Shown one piece after another: positions 7,278 through 14,457 of a DNA stretch of 16,176 nt. The stretch is from the NCBI GenBank assembly GCA_964437815.1, contig CAYTIE010000024.1, positions 1 to 16,176 on the forward strand, written 5' to 3'. A model generated the notes under the pieces. The model did no database searches. It saw only the letters and a list, made by a program, of their open reading frames with translations, and was not told the DNA's origin. The position numbers and the translations under genes were made by a program. Position 1 is the stretch's first letter. Every line of letters begins with the position of its first letter. This DNA is from Marisimplicoccus sp964437815. GTDB taxonomy: Bacteria; Bacteroidota; Bacteroidia; Flavobacteriales; Flavobacteriaceae.

Positions 7278-7291
7278 TATTTTATGAAACT

Positions 7292-8623
7292 ATGAGAAAG
7301 ATATTAATAATTACTTCGATTCTATTTTCAACAAATATGTACTGTCAACATATATTGCCACTTAAGGAAAGAGCGGAGTTTATAAACAAGCTTCAAAAAG
7401 ACAGGTTCAATAACCTGCTCCCTAAACTGATGGAGAAAACAGGTATTGATATGTGGGTATTAATTGCTAGAGAATATAATGAAGATCCAATTATTAAAAC
7501 TATGCTCCCTCCTACATGGCTAAATGCAAGGAGAACAACTATTGTTGTTTTCTCTTTAGATGCAAAAACTAAAGAATTTAGCTCAGTGGCAATAGCCAGA
7601 TATGCCTTTGGAGAGAATATTCCTTCGATATGGAATAAAGAAGAACAGCCTAATCAATGGGAAGCACTTAAAGATTATATTGTTGGTAAAAATCCAGAAA
7701 AAATTGGAATTAATACATCAAGTTATGAGTCTCTAGCAGATGGTTTGAGCAAATATCACTATGATCAACTTTATAATGTACTGCCATCAAAATATAAAAA
7801 AAAGGTCGTGTCAGCTGAGGACCTTGCAATAGCTTGGATTGAAACTAGAACAGAATTAGAGATGACAGTTTATTCTCAATTAGTAGAGATAAGCAGTGCA
7901 ATAATTAGAGAGGCATTTTCGACACAAGTAATTACTCCAGGAATTACTACAACAGATGATGTTGTATGGTGGATGAGAGAAAAAGTTTTAGAGTTAGGTC
8001 TTGACACATGGTTTCACCCAAGTGTAGATGTTCAGAGACAAGATAATAGTGACCTTTACGCATTTGACGGCCTTTCAAAATTTGATATAATTCAACCTGG
8101 AGATTTAGTTCATTGTGATTTTGGAATTTCATACTTGACATTGAATACAGATACACAAGAGTTGGGATATGTTCTAAAGCCAGGGGAAACAAGTGCACCA
8201 GATTTTTTAGTTAATGCTCTTAAAGAAGGCAATAGGGTACAAGATATTTTTACCAATAATTTTGTGTTTGGAGTTACAGGAAATGAGATATTAAAAAAAT
8301 CATTAGAAGAAGGAAAGACAGAAGGTTTGAGACCATCAATTTATACTCATCCTTTAGGAACATACGGACATTCAGCTGGAACAACACTTGGAATGTGGGA
8401 TTCGCAAGGAGGTGTTCCGCTAACGGGAGACTATCCGCTTCAATACAATACTGCATATGCTATTGAGTTAAACACAACTGTATATTTACCAGAATGGAAA
8501 AAAGATATTAGAATAATGCTCGAGGTCCCTGGCTTTTTTGGCGAAGATGGTTTCAGATATATTAAAGGCAGGCAAACAGAATTATTGTTAATTGGCTCTA
8601 AACAAGAGGGTTTGAGTGACTGA
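7292..8623 (+). CDS. Secreted M24 family metallopeptidase (Xaa-Pro aminopeptidase-like)
   Basis: This 443-residue exported protein of the creatinase/aminopeptidase P fold probably removes N-terminal residues ahead of proline, or is a related dipeptidase. Residues 1-18 form a signal peptide (ILIITSILFSTNMYCQ), so it acts in the periplasm or outside. The N-terminal half is the creatinase-like domain; the C-terminal half holds all five dinuclear-metal ligands: D276 and D287 (11 apart, as in E. coli PepP), H353 in THPLGTYGH, E392 in AIELN and E411 in MLEVPG. H360, seven residues after H353, matches the proton-shuttle histidine spacing of PepP. It therefore looks catalytically intact. Bacteroidota carry several such secreted M24 proteins for peptide scavenging. 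It is divergent from recA and 53 bases ahead of trhO. The exact substrate is not predictable. Confidence 0.9.
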   Translation: MRKILIITSILFSTNMYCQHILPLKERAEFINKLQKDRFNNLLPKLMEKTGIDMWVLIAREYNEDPIIKTMLPPTWLNARRTTIVVFSLDAKTKEFSSVAIARYAFGENIPSIWNKEEQPNQWEALKDYIVGKNPEKIGINTSSYESLADGLSKYHYDQLYNVLPSKYKKKVVSAEDLAIAWIETRTELEMTVYSQLVEISSAIIREAFSTQVITPGITTTDDVVWWMREKVLELGLDTWFHPSVDVQRQDNSDLYAFDGLSKFDIIQPGDLVHCDFGISYLTLNTDTQELGYVLKPGETSAPDFLVNALKEGNRVQDIFTNNFVFGVTGNEILKKSLEEGKTEGLRPSIYTHPLGTYGHSAGTTLGMWDSQGGVPLTGDYPLQYNTAYAIELNTTVYLPEWKKDIRIMLEVPGFFGEDGFRYIKGRQTELLLIGSKQEGLSD

Positions 8624-8649
8624 AAAAGGTTCAGGTCATTAAAAAGTTG

Positions 8650-8657
8650 TAATTTTG
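8650..8657 (+). promoter_or_regulatory. Putative trhO -7 promoter box
   Basis: TAATTTTG matches TAnnTTTG exactly and ends 19 bases before the trhO ATG at 8677, the same distance as for trpS. No clear -33 TTTG is found; the best partial (GTTC at 8629) is weak. It is the most likely promoter for the trhO and penicillin-binding protein pair. Confidence 0.4.
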
Positions 8658-8676
8658 CATTCTATATTAGTATAGC

Positions 8677-9711
8677 ATGCAACTGTACAATAAACATAGT
8701 GCTGAAGAACGCGCCAGAATAATTGATGAAAATTCTCAACAAAGAATAACGCTTTCTTTTTATAAGTATTTTAAACTTGGGAATCCAAGTCTTTTTAGAG
8801 ATTACCTATTTATTATTTGGTCTAAGCTAGACATCCTTGGCAGGATATATGTTGCGAATGAAGGCATAAATGCCCAACTATCTGTCCCAAATGAGAATTA
8901 TAACGAATTTACAGAGTCTCTTAAAAAGATACTTCCGCTTAATGACATAAGATTAAATGTCGCTGTTGAACAATACAGTAAATCTTTTTTAAAGCTTACA
9001 ATTAAGGTTAGAGAAAAAATTGTGGCAGATGGTCTAAATGATAAGTCGTTTGATGTTACAAAAATTGGGGATCATTTAAATGCCAAACAATTTAATCAGA
9101 TGCTACAGGATAATAATACAGTATGTATTGATATGAGAAATCATTATGAAAGTGAGATAGGATTTTTTAAAGGTGCTATTAAGCCTGATGTTGACACGTT
9201 TCGTGAGTCTCTTGAAGTTATTGATGAGCAATTAGAAAAAAATGGTAAAGACAAGAATTATCTCATGTATTGCACTGGAGGAATAAGATGTGAAAAAGCA
9301 AGTGCGTATTTGAAGCATAAGGGAGTGGACAATGTATTTCAGCTTGAAGGAGGGATTATTGAATATACTAGACAGGTTAAAAAAAGTAAATTGGAAAATA
9401 ATTTTTTAGGAAAAAACTTTGTATTTGATGAGAGGAAAAGTGAAAGAATATCTGCAGAGGTTGTTTCTAGTTGTCACCAATGTGGAACTCCTGCAGATAC
9501 ACATGTTAATTGTGCAAATGCAGCTTGCCATTTGTTGTTTATACAATGTAAAAAATGTCAAGGAAAAATGAATGCCTGTTGTTCTGAGGACTGTAAAAAA
9601 ACAATTCAGCTTTCTTATGAAGAGCAGAAGGCTCTGAGAAAAGGGAAACAGAATAGTAACAAAATTTTTAAGAAAGGAAGAGCTAGTCATATTAAATTTA
9701 ATCAACATTAA
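8677..9711 (+). CDS. trhO: tRNA uridine(34) hydroxylase, rhodanese-related (TrhO/YceA)
   Basis: This 344-residue protein belongs to the YceA/TrhO family, which hydroxylates wobble uridine 34 of certain tRNAs to 5-hydroxyuridine using prephenate-independent, oxygen-dependent chemistry. The N-terminal ~100 residues form the acylphosphatase-like domain (IYVANEGINAQLSV is typical). The rhodanese domain spans about 115-235, with DMRNHYESEIGFFKGAI and the active-site loop YCTGGIRCEKA, whose catalytic cysteine is C199. A C-terminal cysteine cluster follows: C266, C269, C279, C284, C291, C294, C301, C302 and C306, a pattern likely to bind metal. The lysine-rich tail (KGKQNSNKIFKKGRASH) may help bind RNA. 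The penicillin-binding protein gene begins 5 bases after its stop, so they are probably cotranscribed, though no functional link is evident. Confidence 0.93.
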   Translation: MQLYNKHSAEERARIIDENSQQRITLSFYKYFKLGNPSLFRDYLFIIWSKLDILGRIYVANEGINAQLSVPNENYNEFTESLKKILPLNDIRLNVAVEQYSKSFLKLTIKVREKIVADGLNDKSFDVTKIGDHLNAKQFNQMLQDNNTVCIDMRNHYESEIGFFKGAIKPDVDTFRESLEVIDEQLEKNGKDKNYLMYCTGGIRCEKASAYLKHKGVDNVFQLEGGIIEYTRQVKKSKLENNFLGKNFVFDERKSERISAEVVSSCHQCGTPADTHVNCANAACHLLFIQCKKCQGKMNACCSEDCKKTIQLSYEEQKALRKGKQNSNKIFKKGRASHIKFNQH

Positions 9712-9716
9712 GAAGA

Positions 9717-12005
9717 ATGAGAAATAGAAGATTAATAAGACTTTACTGGACACTATTAATTTTGGGAATAGCTTCATTTTTCTCTTTATTTATTTTGACT
9801 GGAAATGGTTATTTTGGAGAAATGCCTGAGTTTGAACAGCTGGAAAATCCAAATACTAATCTTGCAACTCAAATTATTTCATCAGATGGTGAGATTCTAG
9901 GGAAATATTATTTTAATGATAATAGAACCCCTATTACCTATAAAGAGCTTCCATCAAATTTAGTGAATGCTCTTATTGCAACTGAAGATGAGAGATTCTA
10001 TTCTCATCCAGGTATAGATGTTAGGTCTACAATTAGAGCAATTGTTTTTTTAAATAGAAGAGGAGGAGCAAGTACAATCTCACAACAACTTGCAAGGCAG
10101 TTGTTTGTTGGTGTTCGGTCTAGAAATTTTATACAAGCAGTATTACAAAAGGCAAAAGAATGGGTTTTAGCTCTACAAATTGAAAAAAGGTATACTAAGA
10201 ATGAGATTATAGCAATGTATCTTAATATATATGATTTTGGAAATAATGCTGATGGTGTTAGGTCAGCATCTAAAATCTATTTAAATAAAACTCCAGACAG
10301 TCTCCTTATAGAAGATGCCGCAATGTTGGTTGGGATGCTTAAGAATTCCTCATTGTATAACCCCCGTAGGAGACCTGAACTAGTTTTAGAGAGAAGAAAT
10401 GTTGTTTTTCAACAAATGTTTAGAAATGAGATGATTTCAAAAAAGCAATTAGACTCATTAACTCAATTGCCATTAAATATAGACTATTCTCCTGAGTCTC
10501 ATCGTGAAGGTTTAGCAACTTATTTTAGAGCATATCTACAAGACTTTATGAATAAATGGCTAAGAGACAATACAAAGGAGGATGGATCTAAATATAATTT
10601 ATACAGAGATGGTTTAAGGGTTTACACTACCATTGATTCTAGGCTGCAGGAGATTGCAGAACAGTCTATGGATGACCATATGAAAAATTTACAGTCCGAG
10701 TTCTTTGCTCAGAATAAAGAGCCTGATTCATTAAATCCGACTCCTCCTTTTCGGGATTTAAGAGAAGGCCAGGTTGATACTTTAATTAAATTATCTGCAA
10801 TGAGGTCTGAGAGATGGAGAAAGATGAGATTAAGCGGAAATAGTGATGATGAAATTTGGGAGTCTTTCCAAGTGGAAACACCAATGAAGGTTTTTTCATG
10901 GAAAGGAGAAATTGACACTATTATGAAACCTGTAGATTCAATAAGATATTATAAATACTTTTTGAGGTCATCGTTAATGTCTATGGAGCCTCAAACAGGA
11001 CATGTTAAAGCTTGGGTTGGAGGATTTGATTTTAAACATTTTCAGTATGATCAAGTTAAACAAGGAAGGCGGCAAATTGGCTCTACATTTAAACCTTTTT
11101 TATATGCTACTGCTATAGATCAGTTGAAATTGTCTCCTTGTCATATACTCCCGGATGCTCTTTATTGTATTGAACCAATGAAACATGGCAATATTGATGC
11201 TTGGTGCCCAAAGAATTCAAGTGACAAGTATGGTCAGAATAGGAATTTAAAAAACGCATTAGCAAATTCAATTAATACTGTTAGTGCAAGATTGATGGAT
11301 CAGGTAGGGCCTAAACCTGTTGTAACTTTAATGAAAAAAATGGGGATTAAATCTTATTTGCCAGAGGTGCCTTCAATTGCTCTTGGAACACCTGATATTA
11401 GTTTGTATGAATTAGTGGGAGCTTATAGCACATTTGTTAATAAGGGAATTTTTATAGAACCTATTTTTATAACTAGAATTGAAGATAAAAATGGAGTCCC
11501 TTTATTTGAGGTGATTCCAAAAACTACTGATGTAATGAGTGAAGAAGTTGCATATGTTACACTTAATTTAATGGAAGGGGTAACACAATATGGTTCTGGC
11601 GGAAGGTTAAGACATGCTGGTCTTGAAGAAACTAATTACATATATAAAAATATTCTTACCGGGTATCCTTATGTTTTCGAAAATCCAATTGCAGGAAAAA
11701 CAGGAACTACTCAAAATCAAAGTGATGGTTGGTTTATGGGGATGGTCCCCAATTTGGTTACTGGAGTTTGGGTTGGAGGCGAAGATCGTTCTACTCACTT
11801 TGAGGATATGGCTTTTGGTCAGGGAGCAACAATGGCATTGCCAATATGGGCTCAGTATATGAAAAATGCTTATTTGAATGAAGAGCTCAATATTTCAGCT
11901 GAAGCATTTCCAGTACCAGAGATTGTTACTATTCCGCTCGACTGTGCAAGTTTAAGAGTTGATATTACAGAGGATAAAAAGGATCTTAAAAAACTAGGTT
12001 TTTAA
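9717..12005 (+). CDS. Class A penicillin-binding protein (PBP1A-type, bifunctional)
   Basis: This 762-residue inner-membrane enzyme polymerises lipid II into glycan strands and crosslinks the peptides. A short basic N-terminus is followed by one membrane helix (about residues 9-30, YWTLLILGIASFFSLFIL). The glycosyltransferase (GT51) domain has catalytic E90 in ATEDERFYSHPG, then GGASTISQQLARQL, KAKEWVLALQIEKRYTK and EIIAMYLNIYDFG. The transpeptidase domain carries all three motifs: S456-T-F-K459 (serine nucleophile), S518-I-N520 and K661-T-G663 within AGKTGTTQ, so both activities look intact. Overall length is typical for PBP1A-type proteins (~750-850). The ATG at 9717 is the only start consistent with the membrane helix, and AAGAAG just before it may aid ribosome binding. 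Its stop codon overlaps that of the convergent acetyltransferase gene by a few bases. Confidence 0.95.
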   Translation: MRNRRLIRLYWTLLILGIASFFSLFILTGNGYFGEMPEFEQLENPNTNLATQIISSDGEILGKYYFNDNRTPITYKELPSNLVNALIATEDERFYSHPGIDVRSTIRAIVFLNRRGGASTISQQLARQLFVGVRSRNFIQAVLQKAKEWVLALQIEKRYTKNEIIAMYLNIYDFGNNADGVRSASKIYLNKTPDSLLIEDAAMLVGMLKNSSLYNPRRRPELVLERRNVVFQQMFRNEMISKKQLDSLTQLPLNIDYSPESHREGLATYFRAYLQDFMNKWLRDNTKEDGSKYNLYRDGLRVYTTIDSRLQEIAEQSMDDHMKNLQSEFFAQNKEPDSLNPTPPFRDLREGQVDTLIKLSAMRSERWRKMRLSGNSDDEIWESFQVETPMKVFSWKGEIDTIMKPVDSIRYYKYFLRSSLMSMEPQTGHVKAWVGGFDFKHFQYDQVKQGRRQIGSTFKPFLYATAIDQLKLSPCHILPDALYCIEPMKHGNIDAWCPKNSSDKYGQNRNLKNALANSINTVSARLMDQVGPKPVVTLMKKMGIKSYLPEVPSIALGTPDISLYELVGAYSTFVNKGIFIEPIFITRIEDKNGVPLFEVIPKTTDVMSEEVAYVTLNLMEGVTQYGSGGRLRHAGLEETNYIYKNILTGYPYVFENPIAGKTGTTQNQSDGWFMGMVPNLVTGVWVGGEDRSTHFEDMAFGQGATMALPIWAQYMKNAYLNEELNISAEAFPVPEIVTIPLDCASLRVDITEDKKDLKKLGF

Positions 12006-12508
12006 TCTAGCACTTTTTCATAGCAATGAAATGGAAATTCACTTTGCATAGGAAAAAAAACATCTTCTAACTGGGTGTATCCTCTAGAGTTATAAAATTT
12101 ATTATTTCGATGATTTAAACTGAAGGTGTCTAACCTAATAGACACAAAATTATTTTCAACCGCAAAGGATTCAGCAAAATCCATTAATTTTCTTCCATTG
12201 CCTTTTTTTTGGAAAGCTGGGTTTACAGCTAATCGATGTATATATAAGTTTTTAGAATCTTTAGTTAACCATTTTACATCTTTATATACGGAATCTTTAA
12301 AGTCAGTGAGCACAATACAACCTACAACTTTTTTGTTTATTTCAAGAACATATAATGAGCCAGATTCAATATCTTTTTTAAACACCTCTCTAGAAGGATA
12401 TTGTTCATTCCATTGAAAAATACTATAGTTAGCCATATCAATAGCACATGCTTCTGCAATTTTTTTTATATCATCAAGATCTGAGATTATCGCTAGTCTA
12501 ATGTTCAT
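12002..12508 (-). CDS. GNAT family N-acetyltransferase
   Basis: This 168-residue single-domain protein has the GNAT fold, which transfers acetyl from acetyl-CoA to an amine. The acetyl-CoA pyrophosphate-binding loop is Q100-K-K-G-N-G (Q/RxxGxG/A), preceded by the beta4 strand LYIHRLAVNP (88-97) and followed by helix RKLMDFAESFA. NHRNNKFYNSRGY (132-144) is the usual beta5-alpha4 segment that ends in GY. The N-terminus IRLAIISDLDDIKKIAEAC fits the start of the fold, supporting the ATG at 12508. The substrate, whether a small molecule or a protein N-terminus, cannot be inferred. It is divergent from the LpxR-like gene (49 bases) and its stop codon overlaps that of the penicillin-binding protein gene, with a 4-base overlap of the two coding regions. 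Confidence 0.88.
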   Translation of the reverse strand: MNIRLAIISDLDDIKKIAEACAIDMANYSIFQWNEQYPSREVFKKDIESGSLYVLEINKKVVGCIVLTDFKDSVYKDVKWLTKDSKNLYIHRLAVNPAFQKKGNGRKLMDFAESFAVENNFVSIRLDTFSLNHRNNKFYNSRGYTQLEDVFFPMQSEFPFHCYEKVLD

Positions 12509-12532
12509 ATTATATGATCAATAATATATAAT

Positions 12533-12540
12533 TAACTTTG
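12533..12540 (+). promoter_or_regulatory. Putative -7 promoter box for the LpxR-like gene
   Basis: TAACTTTG matches TAnnTTTG exactly and ends 17 bases before the TTG start at 12558. At the ideal 19-base spacing upstream stands TTAT, only a partial -33 match. Its position supports expression of the LpxR-like gene from this gap and agrees with the short leader. Confidence 0.45.
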
Positions 12541-12557
12541 ACATAAATTTAAACTAA

Positions 12558-13460
12558 TTGCCTTCAAAAAATATTTTATTCGACAAAAAAATTTGGCTGT
12601 TTTTCCTATTTGCTAATTTGTTATATAGTCAAAATACAATTAATCTTGATGTAGAAAATGATTTATATTTTGGTAAAGATTATTATTATTCAAGTGGTAT
12701 TTTTTTAACATATTCAAAATTTGTTAAATTAAAAAATGGTAAAAATCAAATAAATCATTTTACTCTGGGGCAGGAAATCTATACACCATCGAAAAGGTAT
12801 GAAACAGACCCTAGAAAATATGATTATCCATATAGTGGATTATTATTTGTCAAATATAAAAATCAAAGATCATTAACTAATACTAGTAGTTTGTCTTTAT
12901 CTGGAAAAGTGGGAGTTACTGGATCAGCGTCTTTAGCAAAAGGAATGCAAAATCTGTATCATAAACTAATTCTCAATCTTCCTGACCTTGCATGGAATGC
13001 GCAAATGCCACAAGAGACACAACTTAATCTTTTAATTGATTATTTTAAAGGGTATCATCTTGAAAAAAATGTAAACTTAGAGACTAAATTGTTTTCTGAG
13101 TTTGGAACATATCAAATTAAAACAGGGTTGGATATTGGTATTATGATAGGATCCTTAGACTCATTTCATTTTTTTGATAATATCATTAATATAAATCAGA
13201 ATAAGTTATCTTTCTATTTAGGCACAAGACAAGAGTATTATTTTCACGATTTTAATATCGAGGGGAGTCTTTTTAATGATGACGCAGAACTTACTCTAGA
13301 ATCTAAAAAATATAGAAACTCTATCCAAATAGGACTATTAAAGAAATTAAATAGATTTCAAATTTTAACAACTTTTAACTCAATGTCTCAAGACAACTAC
13401 AAACAAAGGTTTAAAAGACACCCTTATTTAAAAATTAGCGTCACTTATCATTTAAATTAA
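12558..13460 (+). CDS. LpxR-like outer-membrane lipid A 3'-O-deacylase (DUF2219), TTG start
   Basis: This 300-residue predicted outer-membrane beta-barrel resembles the LpxR/DUF2219 family, which removes the 3'-acyloxyacyl group from lipid A. Residues ~1-24 are a signal peptide (IWLFFLFANLLYS, cleavage before QNT). The mature N-terminus has the family block VENDLYFGKDYYYSSGI with N34 and D35 and Ser45/46 at the place of the catalytic Asn-Asp and Thr/Ser; PYSGLLFVKY (91-100) follows. The block GVTGSASLAKGMQNLYHKLI contains H135, the presumed catalytic histidine. A glutamate six residues after that histidine, as in Salmonella LpxR, is not seen here (Leu instead). The protein ends KISVTYHLN, a typical barrel terminus. 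An in-frame TAA sits directly before TTG at 12558 and no ATG occurs before the signal peptide, so TTG is the forced start. Activity is unproven. Confidence 0.75.
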   Translation: MPSKNILFDKKIWLFFLFANLLYSQNTINLDVENDLYFGKDYYYSSGIFLTYSKFVKLKNGKNQINHFTLGQEIYTPSKRYETDPRKYDYPYSGLLFVKYKNQRSLTNTSSLSLSGKVGVTGSASLAKGMQNLYHKLILNLPDLAWNAQMPQETQLNLLIDYFKGYHLEKNVNLETKLFSEFGTYQIKTGLDIGIMIGSLDSFHFFDNIININQNKLSFYLGTRQEYYFHDFNIEGSLFNDDAELTLESKKYRNSIQIGLLKKLNRFQILTTFNSMSQDNYKQRFKRHPYLKISVTYHLN

Positions 13461-13611
13461 TTTCAAATTTTAACTTTTTTTTAAAATAATAGTAAAACTA
13501 TTAAACGTACATTTATTTTGGTGAAAATAAAAACGCTTCTAAAATATTGTTTAGTCCTTTTTTAGCTAGGTTAATTTTGAATTTTTGTTAATTGGTTTTA
13601 TAGAAGCGTTT
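13461..13611. other. Intergenic spacer between the convergent LpxR-like and propeller genes
   Basis: This 151-base AT-rich spacer is the largest in the window. It contains a small hairpin, TAATAGT-AAA-ACTATTA (13487-13503), with A/T runs on its 5' side, which could serve as a weak terminator for the minus-strand cluster. It also contains most of a long-range inverted repeat described separately. A GTG-initiated reading of 14 codons from 13521 is seen, but there is no support for it as a gene. No tRNA-like or attachment-site structure was recognised. Confidence 0.5.
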
Positions 13612-13615
13612 TTAT
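13527..13615. repeat. 15-base perfect inverted repeat with a 59-base loop
   Basis: ATAAAAACGCTTCTA at 13527-13541 recurs as its exact reverse complement at 13601-13615. Outside the core, GTGA stands at 13521-13524 and TCAC at 13617-13620, so the symmetry extends with one unpaired base. The right arm covers the stop codon and last codons of the minus-strand propeller gene. The GAAGCG-TTTTTAT right arm has the look of a terminator half, but the loop is much larger than in ordinary intrinsic terminators. A bidirectional terminator, a 3'-end RNA structure or a remnant of a small mobile element are all possible. Confidence 0.6.
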
Positions 13616-14457
13616 CTCACCACAATTTTAAAAAGAGTAGGGTGTCCGCTACCCTCGTCCTCAGAAGTAATCCAAAACTCATTTTTATTAATAATCTTTA
13701 TAGACTCCATTTGAGATTTATCGATTGGTATTCGAAACTTTTTAAAACTGTTTTTCCCCTTAGGGTTGAAGTTTTTAAATAAGATTATGTATTGATTCCC
13801 ATCAGAGTCATAGCTTATTAGTGCTAATAGCCCAAGATCCTTATCATAGTCGGCGCCTGTGATTAATGCATTTACGCTAAATGTATTAATTGAGCTAAGA
13901 GGACCCCCATTAGAGGGAATAAAGTAAATGTCTGTATTTAAAGAATCTCTATCTTTTGAAAAAAGAGCTATTTGATCATCAATTATTGCTAACCCTTCAG
14001 CATCAAATTTATGACGCAATTTAGGCAAGAAAGACTCTTGGTCTTTATACGATATGCTTATTTCATTAACAGCTTGAAAATTACTAGAGGGGTCTACTGT
14101 AATTAGTTTCAGATCTTTTCTGTTGCCAAAGTTATTCCCTGTATCGGCGATATAAAGATATTCACCATCTGCTCCTAAATCTTCCCAATCTACATTCTCT
14201 AAATTATAACCTGAACCATCATTAATATTAAATCTATTAATTATTACTCCCTCTTGATTAAATTCATATAAAATAGGATTTCCTCCCGAATCATTATGAG
14301 TGATAAAGTTATTATTAATGATTTCTAATCCTGATGTCTCGTTTATCTCTTTGGGAAGTTGTATTGTAGTTAAAATTTCCGCTTCGATATAGTTTTCTAT
14401 TGAGTCTTCATTACATGAAAAACAAACTATTAATAATATAAGGGGTATTTTTTTCAT
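13612..14457 (-). CDS. Predicted lipoprotein with beta-propeller-like repeats (DWED/DTGNN type), function unknown
   Basis: This 281-residue protein has a hydrophobic N-terminus (IPLILLIVCFSC) with C15 the likely lipidated residue, although the -3 position is Cys rather than Leu, so the lipobox is atypical. I recognise the motif set of a propeller-like family, distantly like SdiA-regulated or phytase-like esterase proteins: SGL (42-44), HNDSGG (54-59), DWEDL (90-94), DTGNN (105-109), DAEGLAI (152-158), SKDR (167-170), ITGADYD (199-205) and SEDEG (265-269). The acidic loops suggest calcium or other metal binding, which is inference. Its ATG shares one base with the stop codon of the upstream sialidase-like gene, so it is translationally coupled to it. 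The last codons lie in the right arm of an inverted repeat. No enzymatic function can be assigned. Confidence 0.78.
   Translation of the reverse strand: MKKIPLILLIVCFSCNEDSIENYIEAEILTTIQLPKEINETSGLEIINNNFITHNDSGGNPILYEFNQEGVIINRFNINDGSGYNLENVDWEDLGADGEYLYIADTGNNFGNRKDLKLITVDPSSNFQAVNEISISYKDQESFLPKLRHKFDAEGLAIIDDQIALFSKDRDSLNTDIYFIPSNGGPLSSINTFSVNALITGADYDKDLGLLALISYDSDGNQYIILFKNFNPKGKNSFKKFRIPIDKSQMESIKIINKNEFWITSEDEGSGHPTLFKIVVR

Noticed and set aside
7238..7291. recA promoter or LexA operator in the recA/M24 gap
   Set aside because: Only a one-mismatch -7 box (TACTTTAG) was seen and no dyad resembling an SOS box; the sequence is too AT-rich to call.
9406..9777. 123-codon minus-strand frame across the trhO/penicillin-binding protein junction
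   Set aside because: It is antisense to two strongly supported genes and shows only low-complexity hydrophobic sequence.
13487..13503. Hairpin TAATAGT-AAA-ACTATTA as a strong intrinsic terminator
   Set aside because: The stem is short and nearly all A/T, and no T run follows on the plus strand; it is mentioned only as a weak possibility.
13521..13565. GTG-initiated 14-codon peptide resembling the start of a signal peptide
   Set aside because: It is too short to judge, has no clear promoter, and much of it is the left arm of the inverted repeat.
13585..13782. 65-codon plus-strand open frame over the propeller gene end
   Set aside because: It lies mostly antisense to a well-supported coding region, has no recognisable domain or signal, and straddles the inverted repeat.
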